Shown: positions 1-8,189 of the stretch, in pieces
Layout of the letters: the number at the start of each line of letters is the position of its first letter
How positions within the stretch are numbered: the first letter of the stretch is position 1
Assembly (NCBI RefSeq): GCF_010729105.1
Contig: NZ_AP022573.1
Coordinates: 3,038,001 to 3,102,000 of the forward strand
Reading direction: 5' to 3'
From: Mycobacterium saskatchewanense
GTDB taxonomy: Bacteria; Actinomycetota; Actinomycetes; Mycobacteriales; Mycobacteriaceae
Length of the DNA stretch: 64,000 nucleotides
Program-made: the position numbers and the translations under genes
The notes under the pieces: generated by a model
Seen by the model: only the letters and a program-made list of their open reading frames with translations
Database searches by the model: none
What the model was told of the DNA's origin: nothing

Positions 1-292
1 CGTTGACGAGCTTGCGCCGCAACACGTGCGCGGGATCGTCCATGTCGATCATGTACGGCATGCCCGGCTGGTCGGGGCGGATTCCACCGGTGTTGGAGAA
101 CAGCTCAGGGTTCCGCTCGGCATCCAGGATCGCCTGATAGGTCGTCGCACCGGCCAGGCCGTTGCGGTCTCGGAACACCGGCTGATTGGCGCGCATCCAC
201 CGATACGCCTCCCGCGCCTTGCGGCCGTCGGCATAGAAGTAGCCGTCGGTCAGGTCGATGTCCAAGATCGTGTCCGGGATGGTTGACGTCAT
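1..292 (-). CDS. cyp142: CYP142 steroid C26-monooxygenase, N-terminal part
   Basis: The gene runs off the left edge; only about 97 N-terminal residues are present, starting at the ATG whose complement is at 290-292. They include the stretches AYRWMRANQPVFRDRNGLA and NTGGIRPDQPGMPYMIDMDD, which match the start of mycobacterial CYP142. The I-helix and haem-Cys regions lie outside the window, so catalytic competence cannot be judged. CYP142 oxidises the terminal methyl of cholesterol or cholestenone and backs up CYP125. It is divergent from the gene at 330, and I see no KstR palindrome in the 37-base gap. Confidence 0.9.
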   Translation of the reverse strand, partial: MTSTIPDTILDIDLTDGYFYADGRKAREAYRWMRANQPVFRDRNGLAGATTYQAILDAERNPELFSNTGGIRPDQPGMPYMIDMDDPAHVLRRKLVN

Positions 293-329
293 CTATCTAG
301 CCTCCTACGAGCGGATTACAGTGACCGGC

Positions 330-1052
330 ATGCCTGATTCACAACACATCATCGCCGGGACGGTCCTCACCATGCCGGTGCGGATCCGGAAGGCGGACGT
401 CCACACCGCGATGTTCTCGGTGGATGCCCCAGCGGCACAACGACTCATCGACTACAGCGGGCTGAAGGTCTGCCAGCACCGCCCGGGCCGCGCGGTGGTC
501 AATCTGATGCTGGCCCGCTACCTCGACGGCGACCTCGGGCAGTACCACGAATTCGGCACCTGCGTGATGGTGAATCCGCCCGGCTCGGACGCGCGCGGCC
601 TTCGGGCTCTCGGCGCGGCCGCAGCGTTCATCCACCACCTGCCGGTCGACCAGAGCTTCACGCTGGAGGCCGGACGCACCATCTGGGGATTCCCGAAGAT
701 CATGGCCGACTTCACCATTCGCGAGAACGGGCGGTTCGGGTTCGACGTCAGCGCCGATGGTGCGCACATCGCCGGCATCGACTTCGCCCGCGGACTGCCC
801 GTGCCGTCGATGTTCACCTCGCGCCCACAGGTGCTCAAAACCTACACCTTCGCCGAGGGCACCACCCGGGAGGTGCCCTGGGAGATGCGGGTCAGCGGCA
901 TGCGAGGACGGGTCGGCGGCGCGACGCTGCGGCTGGGCGACCACCCCTATGCCAAGGAGCTGGCGTCGCTGGGCCTGCCGAAGCGGGCGATGGTCTCCGG
1001 GTCGGTCGGTCACGTCGAGATGTCCTTCGGTGACGCCCACCCGATCGGCTGA
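330..1052 (+). CDS. Acetoacetate-decarboxylase-like protein (Rv3519 homologue)
   Basis: This 240-residue protein has the acetoacetate decarboxylase fold signature, with an IWGFPKIMADF segment near the middle. It matches by position and sequence type the Rv3519 family found beside CYP142 in mycobacteria. The function is unknown; the neighbourhood suggests a steroid or steroid-CoA substrate. I chose the ATG at 330; the in-frame GTG at 321 is equally possible, as neither has a clear ribosome site. The 3' end faces the convergent oxidoreductase gene across a 60-base gap that contains a KstR palindrome. Confidence 0.8.
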   Translation: MPDSQHIIAGTVLTMPVRIRKADVHTAMFSVDAPAAQRLIDYSGLKVCQHRPGRAVVNLMLARYLDGDLGQYHEFGTCVMVNPPGSDARGLRALGAAAAFIHHLPVDQSFTLEAGRTIWGFPKIMADFTIRENGRFGFDVSADGAHIAGIDFARGLPVPSMFTSRPQVLKTYTFAEGTTREVPWEMRVSGMRGRVGGATLRLGDHPYAKELASLGLPKRAMVSGSVGHVEMSFGDAHPIG

Positions 1053-1080
1053 CCGGCCGATTTCGGTCATCCGGCCAATC

Positions 1081-1094
1081 TAGAACGTGTTCTA
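1081..1094. promoter_or_regulatory. KstR operator in a convergent intergenic gap
   Basis: TAGAACGTGTTCTA is a near-perfect palindrome and fits the KstR consensus TnnAACnnGTTnnA. It lies between the stop codons of two convergent genes (1052 and 1113), where no promoter for an annotated gene is expected. Confidence 0.85.
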
Positions 1095-1112
1095 TCCGGT
1101 GGCAAGGAGCGG

Positions 1113-2144
1113 TCAGATCAGCGAGGCCAGTTCGCGGACCTGCTGCGCACTGCGCCCGGAGACCACCATCGTGGTGACCCCTGCGGCTTCCCACACCTTG
1201 ATCTGCTTACGCACGTAGTCCAGGTCGCCGACGATCGCGGCGTCGTCGACCACCTCGTCGGGAATGATCTCGGCGGCCTTCTCCTTCTGGTCGGACCGGA
1301 ACAGCGCGGTGACCTCGTCGACCACCTCGGCATAGCCCATCCGGCGATAGACATCGGCGTGGAAGTTGGTGTCCTCCGCGCCCATGCCCCCCATGTACAG
1401 CGCCAGATACGGCTTCATGGCTGCGAAGGCGGCGGCGCGATCGTCGGTGATGACGATGTTGGCGGTCGCGCAGATCTCGAAGTCCTCGCGGCTGCGGCGC
1501 GCCCCGGGCCGGGCGAACCCCTCGTCCAGCCATTCGTTGTAGGTGTCGGCCATCCGCGGCGTGTAGAAGATCGGCAGCCACCCGTCACAGATCTCCGCGG
1601 CCAGCGCGACGTTCTTGGGGCCCTCGGCCCCCAGGAAGATCGGGATGTCGGCGCGCAACGGATGAGTGATCGGCTTGAGTGGCTTGCCGAGTCCCGTTGT
1701 ACCCGTGCCGGTCAACGGCAGCGGATAGTGGGGCCCCTCGCTGGTGACCGGCTTCTCCCGTGCCCACACCTGGCGGAGGATGTCGATGTATTCGCGCGTC
1801 CGCGCCAGCGGCTTCGGGAAGCGCTGGCCGTACCAGCCCTCGACCACCTGCGGGCCGGACACCCCGAGCCCCAGAATGTGCCTGCCACCGGAGAGGTGGT
1901 CGAGTGTCAGCGCGGCCATGGCGCACGCGGTCGGCGTGCGGGCGGACAGCTGCACCACCGAGGTGCCCAGCCGCAGCCGGCGCGTCGACGATCCCCACCA
2001 CGCCAGCGTCGTGTACGCGTCGGATCCCCAGGCCTCGGCGGTGAATACGGCGTCGAAGCCGGCCTCCTCCGCGGCGGTGACGAGTTCCCCGTGATTCTCG
2101 GGCGGCTGCGCGCCCCAATACCCCAGCTGCAACCCCAGCTTCAT
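1113..2144 (-). CDS. LLM-class F420-dependent oxidoreductase (Rv3520c homologue)
   Basis: The 343-residue protein starts MKLGLQLGYWGAQ and has the luciferase-like TIM-barrel pattern: the early GAQPPENH loop, the TSVVQLSARTPTACAMAA segment and the GLGVSGPQVVEGWYG segment typical of F420-dependent (methylene-H4MPT reductase-like) enzymes. It probably reduces or oxidises a steroid or steroid-CoA with F420, but the substrate is unknown. The start is the ATG at 2144; upstream in-frame codons would run through the KstR operator. It diverges from the DUF35/ltp operon and shares the operator at 2193. Confidence 0.85.
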   Translation of the reverse strand: MKLGLQLGYWGAQPPENHGELVTAAEEAGFDAVFTAEAWGSDAYTTLAWWGSSTRRLRLGTSVVQLSARTPTACAMAALTLDHLSGGRHILGLGVSGPQVVEGWYGQRFPKPLARTREYIDILRQVWAREKPVTSEGPHYPLPLTGTGTTGLGKPLKPITHPLRADIPIFLGAEGPKNVALAAEICDGWLPIFYTPRMADTYNEWLDEGFARPGARRSREDFEICATANIVITDDRAAAFAAMKPYLALYMGGMGAEDTNFHADVYRRMGYAEVVDEVTALFRSDQKEKAAEIIPDEVVDDAAIVGDLDYVRKQIKVWEAAGVTTMVVSGRSAQQVRELASLI

Positions 2145-2192
2145 GGTCTCTGCCTTTCCCGGCCGCACCCGAACCGATGTTGAATCCGTTCT

Positions 2193-2206
2193 TAGAACCT
2201 GTTCTA
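2193..2206. promoter_or_regulatory. KstR operator, divergent promoter
   Basis: TAGAACCTGTTCTA fits the KstR consensus. It lies 48 bases upstream of the F420-type oxidoreductase start and ends 9 bases before the GTG start of the DUF35 gene, so it can control both directions. Confidence 0.9.
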
Positions 2207-2215
2207 CTCGATGGC

Positions 2216-3211
2216 GTGACAGCCAGCTCAAGCAGCCCGACCTTGATCGATCACCGCGAGCCACCACTCTCAGCGCCGCTGACGTTGTCCTTCGACTACA
2301 CCCGTTCGGTGGGACCCACACTCGGCAAGTTCTTCACCGCACTGCGGGACCGCCACGTCCTGGGCGTGCGCGGATCGGATGGCCGAGTGCATGTCCCCCC
2401 TGCGGAGTATGACCCGGTCACCTATGAGCCGCTGGGCGAGATGGTACCGGTGTCCAGCGTCGGCACGGTCGCGTCCTGGAGTTGGCAAGCCGAGCCGCTG
2501 GAGGGCCAGCCGCTGGACCGTCCGTTCGCCTGGGCCCTGATCAAGCTCGACGGCGCCGACACCCTGCTGATGCACGCCGTCGACGCCGGCAAGCCGGAGG
2601 CCATCCGCATCGGCAGCCGGGTGCACGTGCACTGGGCCGACGAGCCGGTGGGTGCGATCACCGACATCGCCTACTTCGCGCTGGGCGCGGAGGCCGAGCC
2701 GGTCGCCGAATCGTCGGGGAGCGAAAAGGATCCGGTCACGATGATCGTCACGCCGATCTCGATGACCATCCAGCACACCGCATCCCACGAGGAAAGCGCG
2801 TATCTGCGGGCCATCGCCGAGGGCAAGCTGCTGGGCGCGCGGACGGGCGAACATGGGAAGGTTTACTTCCCGCCGCATGGCGCCGACCCGGCGACCGGCC
2901 AACCCACCACCGAGTTCGTCGAGCTGCCGGACAAGGGCACGGTGACGACGTTCGCGATCATCAACATCCCCTTCCAGGGACAGCGCATCAAGCCCCCGTA
3001 CGTGGCCGCCTACGTGTTGCTCGACGGGGCCGACATCCCCTTCCTGCACCTGGTGGCCGATGTCGACGCGCACGAGGTGCGAATGGGCATGCGTGTGCAG
3101 GCGGTCTGGCGGCCCCGCGAGGAGTGGGGCTTCGGCATCGACAACATCGAGTACTTCCGGCCGACCGGGGAACCCGACGCCGAGTACGACACCTACAAGC
3201 ACCACCTGTAA
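2216..3211 (+). CDS. Tandem DUF35/OB-fold protein (Rv3521 homologue)
   Basis: The 331-residue protein contains two similar halves: residues near 25-165 (FFTALRDRHVLGVRG onward) and near 185-330 (YLRAIAEGKLLGARTGEHG onward), each with a DUF35/OB-type pattern. The Cys pairs of the usual DUF35 zinc ribbon are absent from both halves. DUF35 proteins normally partner thiolase-like aldolases, and this gene is 14 bases upstream of ltp4, so it probably assembles with Ltp4/Ltp3 as ChsH2 does with Ltp2. The GTG at 2216 is preferred because the upstream ATG at 2177 lies before the operator. Confidence 0.85.
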   Translation: MTASSSSPTLIDHREPPLSAPLTLSFDYTRSVGPTLGKFFTALRDRHVLGVRGSDGRVHVPPAEYDPVTYEPLGEMVPVSSVGTVASWSWQAEPLEGQPLDRPFAWALIKLDGADTLLMHAVDAGKPEAIRIGSRVHVHWADEPVGAITDIAYFALGAEAEPVAESSGSEKDPVTMIVTPISMTIQHTASHEESAYLRAIAEGKLLGARTGEHGKVYFPPHGADPATGQPTTEFVELPDKGTVTTFAIINIPFQGQRIKPPYVAAYVLLDGADIPFLHLVADVDAHEVRMGMRVQAVWRPREEWGFGIDNIEYFRPTGEPDAEYDTYKHHL

Positions 3212-3225
3212 AGGGCTTACCTGAC

Positions 3226-4290
3226 ATGAGCGCTCGCAACGTTGCGGTCGTCGGCTTTGCCCACGCCCCCCACGTACGCCGCACCGACGGCACCACCAAC
3301 GGCGTCGAGATGTTGATGCCGTGCTTCGCCCAGCTCTATGAGGACCTCGGCATCACCAAGGCGGACATCGGCTTCTGGTGTTCGGGATCATCGGATTACC
3401 TTGCCGGACGCGCGTTCTCGTTCATCTCGGCGATCGACTCGATCGGCGCCGTGCCGCCGATCAACGAGTCCCATGTCGAAATGGACGCGGCCTGGGCCCT
3501 TTACGAGGCCTACATCAAGATCCTGACCGGCGAGGTCGACACCGCACTCGTCTACGGGTTCGGCAAGTCGTCGGCCGGGGTGCTGCGCCGCATCCTGTCG
3601 CGGCAGACCGATCCCTACACCGTCGCCCCGCTGTGGCCCGACTCGGTGTCGATGGCAGCGCTGCAGGCCCGCATCGGCCTCGAGGCCGACCTGTGGAGCT
3701 ACGAGCAGATGGCGCGCGTGGCGCTGGACTCCTTCGCGGCCGCCAGCCGGGTGGACTCGGTGGAACCGGCGGTCAGCATCGACGACCTGCTCGACCGCCC
3801 GTTTTTCGCGGACCCGCTGCGACGTCACGACATCGCACCGATCACCGACGGCGCGGCCGCGATCGTGCTGGCCGCCGACGGCCGGGCGCGCGAGCTCCGC
3901 GACAACCCGGCCTGGATCACCGGAATCGAGCACCGCATCGAATCCCCGTCGCTGGGCGTGCGTGATCTCACCGAGTCGCCGTCGACCACGGCGGCGACCA
4001 AGGCGGCCACCGGCGGCCACATCCGCAACGTCGACGTGGCCGAGATTCACGCGCCGTTCACGCACCAGCACCTGATCGTCGCGGAGGCGATCCGGATACC
4101 CGGGGCGACGAAGGTCAACCCGTCCGGCGGTGCGCTGTCGGCCAACCCGATGTTCGTCGCCGGGCTGGAGCGCATCGGCTTCGCGGCGCAACATATTTGG
4201 AACGGATCGGCGGGACGGGTGCTCGCGCACGCGACCAGTGGGCCTGCGCTGCAACAGAACCTGGTCGCGGTGATGGAAGGGACGAACTGA
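3226..4290 (+). CDS. ltp4: Lipid-transfer/thiolase-like aldolase Ltp4
   Basis: This 354-residue thiolase-superfamily protein starts MSARNVAVVGFAHAPHVRR. It keeps the C-terminal VNPSGGALSANPMFVAGLERI region of SCP-x-type proteins but lacks a normal thiolase Cys context, as Ltp2-type aldolases do. In related actinobacteria ltp3 and ltp4 are needed to remove C24-branched sterol side chains. Its stop overlaps the ltp3 start by one base (TGATG), so translation is coupled. Steroid aldolase action is inferred from the Ltp2 parallel. Confidence 0.85.
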   Translation: MSARNVAVVGFAHAPHVRRTDGTTNGVEMLMPCFAQLYEDLGITKADIGFWCSGSSDYLAGRAFSFISAIDSIGAVPPINESHVEMDAAWALYEAYIKILTGEVDTALVYGFGKSSAGVLRRILSRQTDPYTVAPLWPDSVSMAALQARIGLEADLWSYEQMARVALDSFAAASRVDSVEPAVSIDDLLDRPFFADPLRRHDIAPITDGAAAIVLAADGRARELRDNPAWITGIEHRIESPSLGVRDLTESPSTTAATKAATGGHIRNVDVAEIHAPFTHQHLIVAEAIRIPGATKVNPSGGALSANPMFVAGLERIGFAAQHIWNGSAGRVLAHATSGPALQQNLVAVMEGTN

Positions 4291-5489
4291 TGGCCGGCGC
4301 GGGCGCACACCTCGCCGCGGTACTCGGTACCGGGCAGACCAAGTATGTGGCTAAGCGCCAGGACGTTTCGATGAACGGGCTGGTGCGCGAGGCGATCGAC
4401 CGGGCGCTGGCCGACTCCGGTTGCACGTTCGATGACATCGACGCCGTCGTCGTCGGCAAGGCTCCCGACTTCTTCGAGGGCGTCATGATGCCGGAGCTGT
4501 TCATGGCCGACGCGATGGGCGCGACGGGCAAGCCGCTGATCCGGGTGCACACGGCCGGCTCGGTCGGCGGATCCACCGGGGTGGTGGCCGCCAGCCTGGT
4601 GCAGTCGGGCAAGTACCGGCGCGTGCTGGCGATGGCCTGGGAGAAGCAGTCGGAGTCAAACGCCATGTGGGCGTTGTCGATTCCAATTCCGTTCATCAAG
4701 CCGGTCGGCGCCGGGGCCGGCGGCTATTTCGCCCCGCACGTGCGCTCCTACATCCGCCGGTCGGGCGCACCGTTGAACATCGGCGCGATGGTCGCGGTCA
4801 AGGACCGGCTCAACGGCGCCCGCAATCCCCTGGCCCACCTGCACCAGCCCGACATCACCCTGGAGAAGGTGATGGAGTCGCCCATGCTGTGGGACCCGAT
4901 CCGGTACGACGAGACCTGCCCGTCTTCCGACGGCGCCGCCGCGGTCGTCATCGGCGATGAGGAGAGCGCTGAAGCCCGTCTGGCGGCAGGAAATCCGGTG
5001 GCGTGGATCCACGCCACCGCGCTGCGCACCGAACCGCTGCAGTTCTCCGGACGCGACCAGGTCAGCCCTCAGGCCGGCCGGGACGCGGCCGCCGCGCTGT
5101 GGAAGGCGGCCGGCATCAAGAGTCCCATCGACGAGATCGACGCCGCCGAGATCTACGTGCCGTTCTCCTGGTTCGAGCCGATGTGGCTGGAGAACCTGGG
5201 CTTTGCGGCCGAGGGCGAGGGCTGGAAGCTCACCGAGGCGGGCGAGACCAAGATCGGTGGACGGCTGCCGGTGAACCCGTCCGGCGGGGTGCTGTCGTCG
5301 AACCCGATCGGTGCGTCCGGGCTGATTCGCTTCGCGGAGGCCGCGATCCAGGTGATGGGCAAGGGCGGCGATCACCAGGTTCCCGGCGCTCGAAAGGCGT
5401 TGGGCCACGCTTACGGAGGCGGCTCGCAGTACTACTCCATGTGGGTGGTCGGGGCGGACAAGCCCACGCCCGAAAAGGTCGGCGCGTGA
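4290..5489 (+). CDS. ltp3: Lipid-transfer/thiolase-like aldolase Ltp3
   Basis: The 399-residue thiolase-fold protein starts MAGAGAHLAAVLGTGQTKYV and has the IDAVVVGKAPDFFEGVMMPE segment, the NPSGGVLSSNPIGASGLIRF C-terminal loop and the GHAYGGGSQYYSMWVVG end typical of SCP-2 thiolase-like proteins. It follows ltp4 with a one-base overlap and overlaps the next gene by four (GTGA). Together with Ltp4 and the DUF35 protein it probably forms a retro-aldolase for C24-branched side chains. Confidence 0.87.
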   Translation: MAGAGAHLAAVLGTGQTKYVAKRQDVSMNGLVREAIDRALADSGCTFDDIDAVVVGKAPDFFEGVMMPELFMADAMGATGKPLIRVHTAGSVGGSTGVVAASLVQSGKYRRVLAMAWEKQSESNAMWALSIPIPFIKPVGAGAGGYFAPHVRSYIRRSGAPLNIGAMVAVKDRLNGARNPLAHLHQPDITLEKVMESPMLWDPIRYDETCPSSDGAAAVVIGDEESAEARLAAGNPVAWIHATALRTEPLQFSGRDQVSPQAGRDAAAALWKAAGIKSPIDEIDAAEIYVPFSWFEPMWLENLGFAAEGEGWKLTEAGETKIGGRLPVNPSGGVLSSNPIGASGLIRFAEAAIQVMGKGGDHQVPGARKALGHAYGGGSQYYSMWVVGADKPTPEKVGA

Positions 5490-5893
5490 GCGAGCACCCG
5501 GCGCACGAGGCCGGCCGCCGGTCGCGGGAGGCCGTGATGGCCCGCGACAAGGAGGCGTGGCTGGCGGTGTTCACCGACGACGCCGTCGTCGAGGACCCCA
5601 TCGGGCCATCGGCGTTCGACCCGGAGGGCAAGGGTCACCGGGGCCGCGATGCGATCTCGGCCTTCTGGGACAAGGCGATCGCCCCCACCACCCGGATCGA
5701 GTTCGTCTTCCGCGACACCTACCAGTGCGGCAACGAGGAAGCCAACGTGGGCCACATCCTCATCACGACGGGCGACTACCAGGTCACGGCGGAGGGCGTC
5801 TTCACCTACAAGGCGAACGACGCCGGCGAGCTGGTCGCCCTGCGCGCCTACTGGGAGATGGACCGCGCGGCCGCGAGCCCGCGGCAGGTCTGA
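5486..5893 (+). CDS. SnoaL/NTF2-like protein, ketosteroid-isomerase-like
   Basis: The 135-residue protein has an NTF2-like pattern: N-terminal helix AVMARDKEAWLAVFTDDAVVEDPIG, then GRDAISAFWDKAI, then strands GHILITTGDYQVTAEGVFTY and LRAYWEMD. The fold fits delta5-3-ketosteroid isomerases and SnoaL cyclases, but the catalytic residues cannot be assigned by eye. Its GTG start overlaps the ltp3 stop by four bases, so it is the last gene of the DUF35-ltp4-ltp3 operon and probably works on the same sterol intermediates. In M. tuberculosis the gene after ltp3 is, from memory, a different membrane protein. Confidence 0.8.
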   Translation: MSEHPAHEAGRRSREAVMARDKEAWLAVFTDDAVVEDPIGPSAFDPEGKGHRGRDAISAFWDKAIAPTTRIEFVFRDTYQCGNEEANVGHILITTGDYQVTAEGVFTYKANDAGELVALRAYWEMDRAAASPRQV

Positions 5894-5933
5894 CGCACCG
5901 GCCCCGGCGGTGATACCGCTGGGGCGTCCGGTT

Positions 5934-6458
5934 TCAGATCGGCTCCAGGCCGGCGATGTGGCGCTGCGCCAGGTCGCGGTACGCCTGCGGATTGAGGTTG
6001 ATCCACATCTCCGCGCCGGTTCCGGCGACGGGCCCCTTCACCTGGGCCGGCGCGCCCACCGCCAGCATGCCGGCCGGAATCTGCGTGCCGGCGGTCACCA
6101 GCGAGTGTGCCGCGATCAAGCTGCGCGCGCCGATCACCGCACCGTCGAGAACCGTTGCGTGGTTCGCGATGAGGGCCTCCGGACCGACGTGGACGCCGTG
6201 GATGACACACAGGTGCGCTACCGTCGCGCCGGGGCCGATGTCGACCGGGATGCCGGGCGGCGCGTGCAACAGCGACCCGTCCTGGACGTTGGCGCCCTCG
6301 CGCACCACGATGGGCCCGTAATCACCGCGCAGCACGGCGTTGAACCAGACGGACGCACCCGCCTCGACGGTGACGTCACCGATCAGAGTGGCGGTCGGGG
6401 CGACGAACGCGCCGGGGTCCACCCGCGGCGATCGACCCTCGAAAGAAAACAGCGGCAT
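5934..6458 (-). CDS. Gamma-carbonic-anhydrase-like hexapeptide-repeat protein
   Basis: The 174-residue protein consists of left-handed beta-helix hexapeptide repeats (FVAPTATLIGDVTVEAGASV, then DYGPIVVREGANVQDGSLLH). His residues follow the gamma-carbonic-anhydrase layout: AHLCVIHGVHVG and IANHATVLDGAVI. It corresponds by place to Rv3525c. Zinc binding is likely; the physiological substrate, bicarbonate or an acyl group, is not shown. It is convergent with the SnoaL-like gene and divergent from kshA. Confidence 0.85.
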   Translation of the reverse strand: MPLFSFEGRSPRVDPGAFVAPTATLIGDVTVEAGASVWFNAVLRGDYGPIVVREGANVQDGSLLHAPPGIPVDIGPGATVAHLCVIHGVHVGPEALIANHATVLDGAVIGARSLIAAHSLVTAGTQIPAGMLAVGAPAQVKGPVAGTGAEMWINLNPQAYRDLAQRHIAGLEPI

Positions 6459-6530
6459 CGCTTAGATATACCCGCAGCCGGCATTTGACGTGGCCAGACC
6501 CGCCGTCGTTGCGCCGTTGCCACCCAAAAC

Positions 6531-6544
6531 TGTAACGTGTTCTA
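6531..6544. promoter_or_regulatory. KstR operator upstream of kshA
   Basis: TGTAACGTGTTCTA matches TnnAACnnGTTnnA. It ends 25 bases before the kshA GTG, with the ribosome site GGAGGTGA lying between them. Confidence 0.9.
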
Positions 6545-6569
6545 GTTAGAGACGACTTGGAGGTGACTG

Positions 6570-7727
6570 GTGAGTACCGACACCAAGGCGGTCGGCATCC
6601 GGGAGATCGATCCCGGCGCATTGCCGACCAGGTATGCCCGGGGCTGGCACTGCCTGGGCGTCGCGAAAGACTTCCAGGACGGCAAACCGCACGCCGTGCA
6701 GGCGTTCGGCACCAAGCTCGTGGTCTTCGCCGATTCCGAGGGCGAGCTGAAAGTGCTGGACGCCTACTGCCGGCACATGGGCGGTGACCTGTCGGAGGGC
6801 ACCATCAAGGGCGACGAGGTCGCGTGCCCGTTCCACGACTGGCGGTGGGGCGGCGACGGGCGCTGCAAGCTGGTGCCGTACGCCAAGCGCACACCCAAGA
6901 CGGCGCGCACCCGGGCGTGGGCGACCGACGTCCGCGGCGGCCTGCTGTTTGTCTGGCACGACCACGAGGGCAACCCGCCGGACCCCGCGGTCCAGATCCC
7001 CGACATTCCCGAGGCGCACAGCGACGAGTGGACCGAATGGCGCTGGAACCGCATCCTCATCGAGGGCTCCAACTGCCGCGACATCATCGACAACGTCACC
7101 GACATGGCGCACTTCTTTTACATCCATTTCGGGCTGCCGACGTACTTCAAGAACGTCTTCGAGGGCCACATCGCCTCGCAGTACCTGCACAACGTCGGCC
7201 GGCCCGACGTCAACGACCTGGGGACCTCCTACGGCGAGGCCCATCTGGATTCCGAGGCGTCCTACTTCGGGCCATCGTTCATGATCAACTGGCTGCACAA
7301 CAGCTACGGCGGCTACAAGGCCGAGTCGATCCTGATCAACTGCCACTACCCGGTCACCCAGAACTCCTTCGTGCTGCAGTGGGGCGTCATCGTCGAAAAG
7401 CCCAAGGGCATGGACGAAGCGATGACCGACAAGCTGTCTCGCGTGTTCACCGAAGGCGTCAGCAAGGGCTTCCTGCAGGACGTCGAGATCTGGAAGCACA
7501 AGACCCGGATCGACAACCCGCTGCTGGTCGAGGAGGACGGCGCCGTCTACCAGCTGCGCCGCTGGTATCAACAGTTCTACGTCGACGTCGCCGACATCGA
7601 GCCGGAAATGGTGGAGCGCTTCGAGATCGAGGTGGACACCACCCGCGCCAACGAGTACTGGAACGCCGAGGTGGCGGAGAACCTGAAGGCCAGGGATTCC
7701 GAAGACGTCCCCGCGGAGCAACACTGA
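6570..7727 (+). CDS. kshA: 3-ketosteroid-9alpha-hydroxylase oxygenase KshA
   Basis: This 385-residue Rieske oxygenase hydroxylates C9 of ring B of 4-androstene-3,17-dione-type steroids with KshB as reductase, which triggers B-ring opening. The [2Fe-2S] ligands are Cys67, His69, Cys86 and His89 (CRHMGGD and CPFHDW). The mononuclear iron ligands His181, His186 and Asp304 fall at the same numbers as in the M. tuberculosis enzyme. The GTG start is preceded by GGAGGTGACTG. The KstR operator just upstream indicates induction by cholesterol-derived CoA thioesters. Confidence 0.97.
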   Translation: MSTDTKAVGIREIDPGALPTRYARGWHCLGVAKDFQDGKPHAVQAFGTKLVVFADSEGELKVLDAYCRHMGGDLSEGTIKGDEVACPFHDWRWGGDGRCKLVPYAKRTPKTARTRAWATDVRGGLLFVWHDHEGNPPDPAVQIPDIPEAHSDEWTEWRWNRILIEGSNCRDIIDNVTDMAHFFYIHFGLPTYFKNVFEGHIASQYLHNVGRPDVNDLGTSYGEAHLDSEASYFGPSFMINWLHNSYGGYKAESILINCHYPVTQNSFVLQWGVIVEKPKGMDEAMTDKLSRVFTEGVSKGFLQDVEIWKHKTRIDNPLLVEEDGAVYQLRRWYQQFYVDVADIEPEMVERFEIEVDTTRANEYWNAEVAENLKARDSEDVPAEQH

Positions 7728-7732
7728 CGCCC

Positions 7733-8188
7733 ATGCCCGACGATCAGCCGGCAGTTCCCGACGTCGATCGGCTCGCCCGGTCGATGCTGTTGCTGCACGG
7801 CGATCAGCACGACCACGACGAGCGACCGGCCAGTTCGGAGCGCAGTGGCGGATCGTGGTCGAAGTCAAGGGATTTCAGCAATGACCCGCAGCGTGCCGCG
7901 GCCGTCGCCGAGGCCAGCCGCGCCGACCGCGAGCGCTACCTCAGCTCCGGGCTGATGCCGGTGGATTGCCGCTTCTGCCATGTCACGGTCACTGTGCGCA
8001 GGCTCGGCCCGGGCCACACCGCGGTGCAGTGGAACACCGAAGCGTGGCAGCGCTGCGCGCACTTCACCGAGATCCGCAATTCCGGTGGTGATACCGCGCG
8101 CACCCGGTCGTGCCCCAGATTGAGCGACAGCATCGAGCATGCGGTCGCCGAAGGCTGTCTCAGCCAGCCGGGTCCCGAGGACGACTGA
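7733..8188 (+). CDS. Conserved hypothetical protein downstream of kshA (Rv3527 homologue)
   Basis: The 151-residue protein has a charged N-terminus (HGDQHDHDERPASSE) and a C-terminal region with four spaced Cys residues (DCRFCHVTV, WQRCAHF, RTRSCPRL and EGCLSQ) that could bind a metal. It starts 5 bases after kshA and is almost certainly co-transcribed, which suggests a role with KshA or steroid handling. No known enzyme motif is seen. Its stop lies 1 base from the stop of the convergent sulfotransferase. Confidence 0.75.
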   Translation: MPDDQPAVPDVDRLARSMLLLHGDQHDHDERPASSERSGGSWSKSRDFSNDPQRAAAVAEASRADRERYLSSGLMPVDCRFCHVTVTVRRLGPGHTAVQWNTEAWQRCAHFTEIRNSGGDTARTRSCPRLSDSIEHAVAEGCLSQPGPEDD

Positions 8189-8189
8189 T

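Noticed and set aside
2177..2215. Upstream ATG start for the DUF35 gene
   Set aside because: It lies before the KstR operator, so it would need a transcript starting upstream of the repressor site; the GTG at 2216 fits better.
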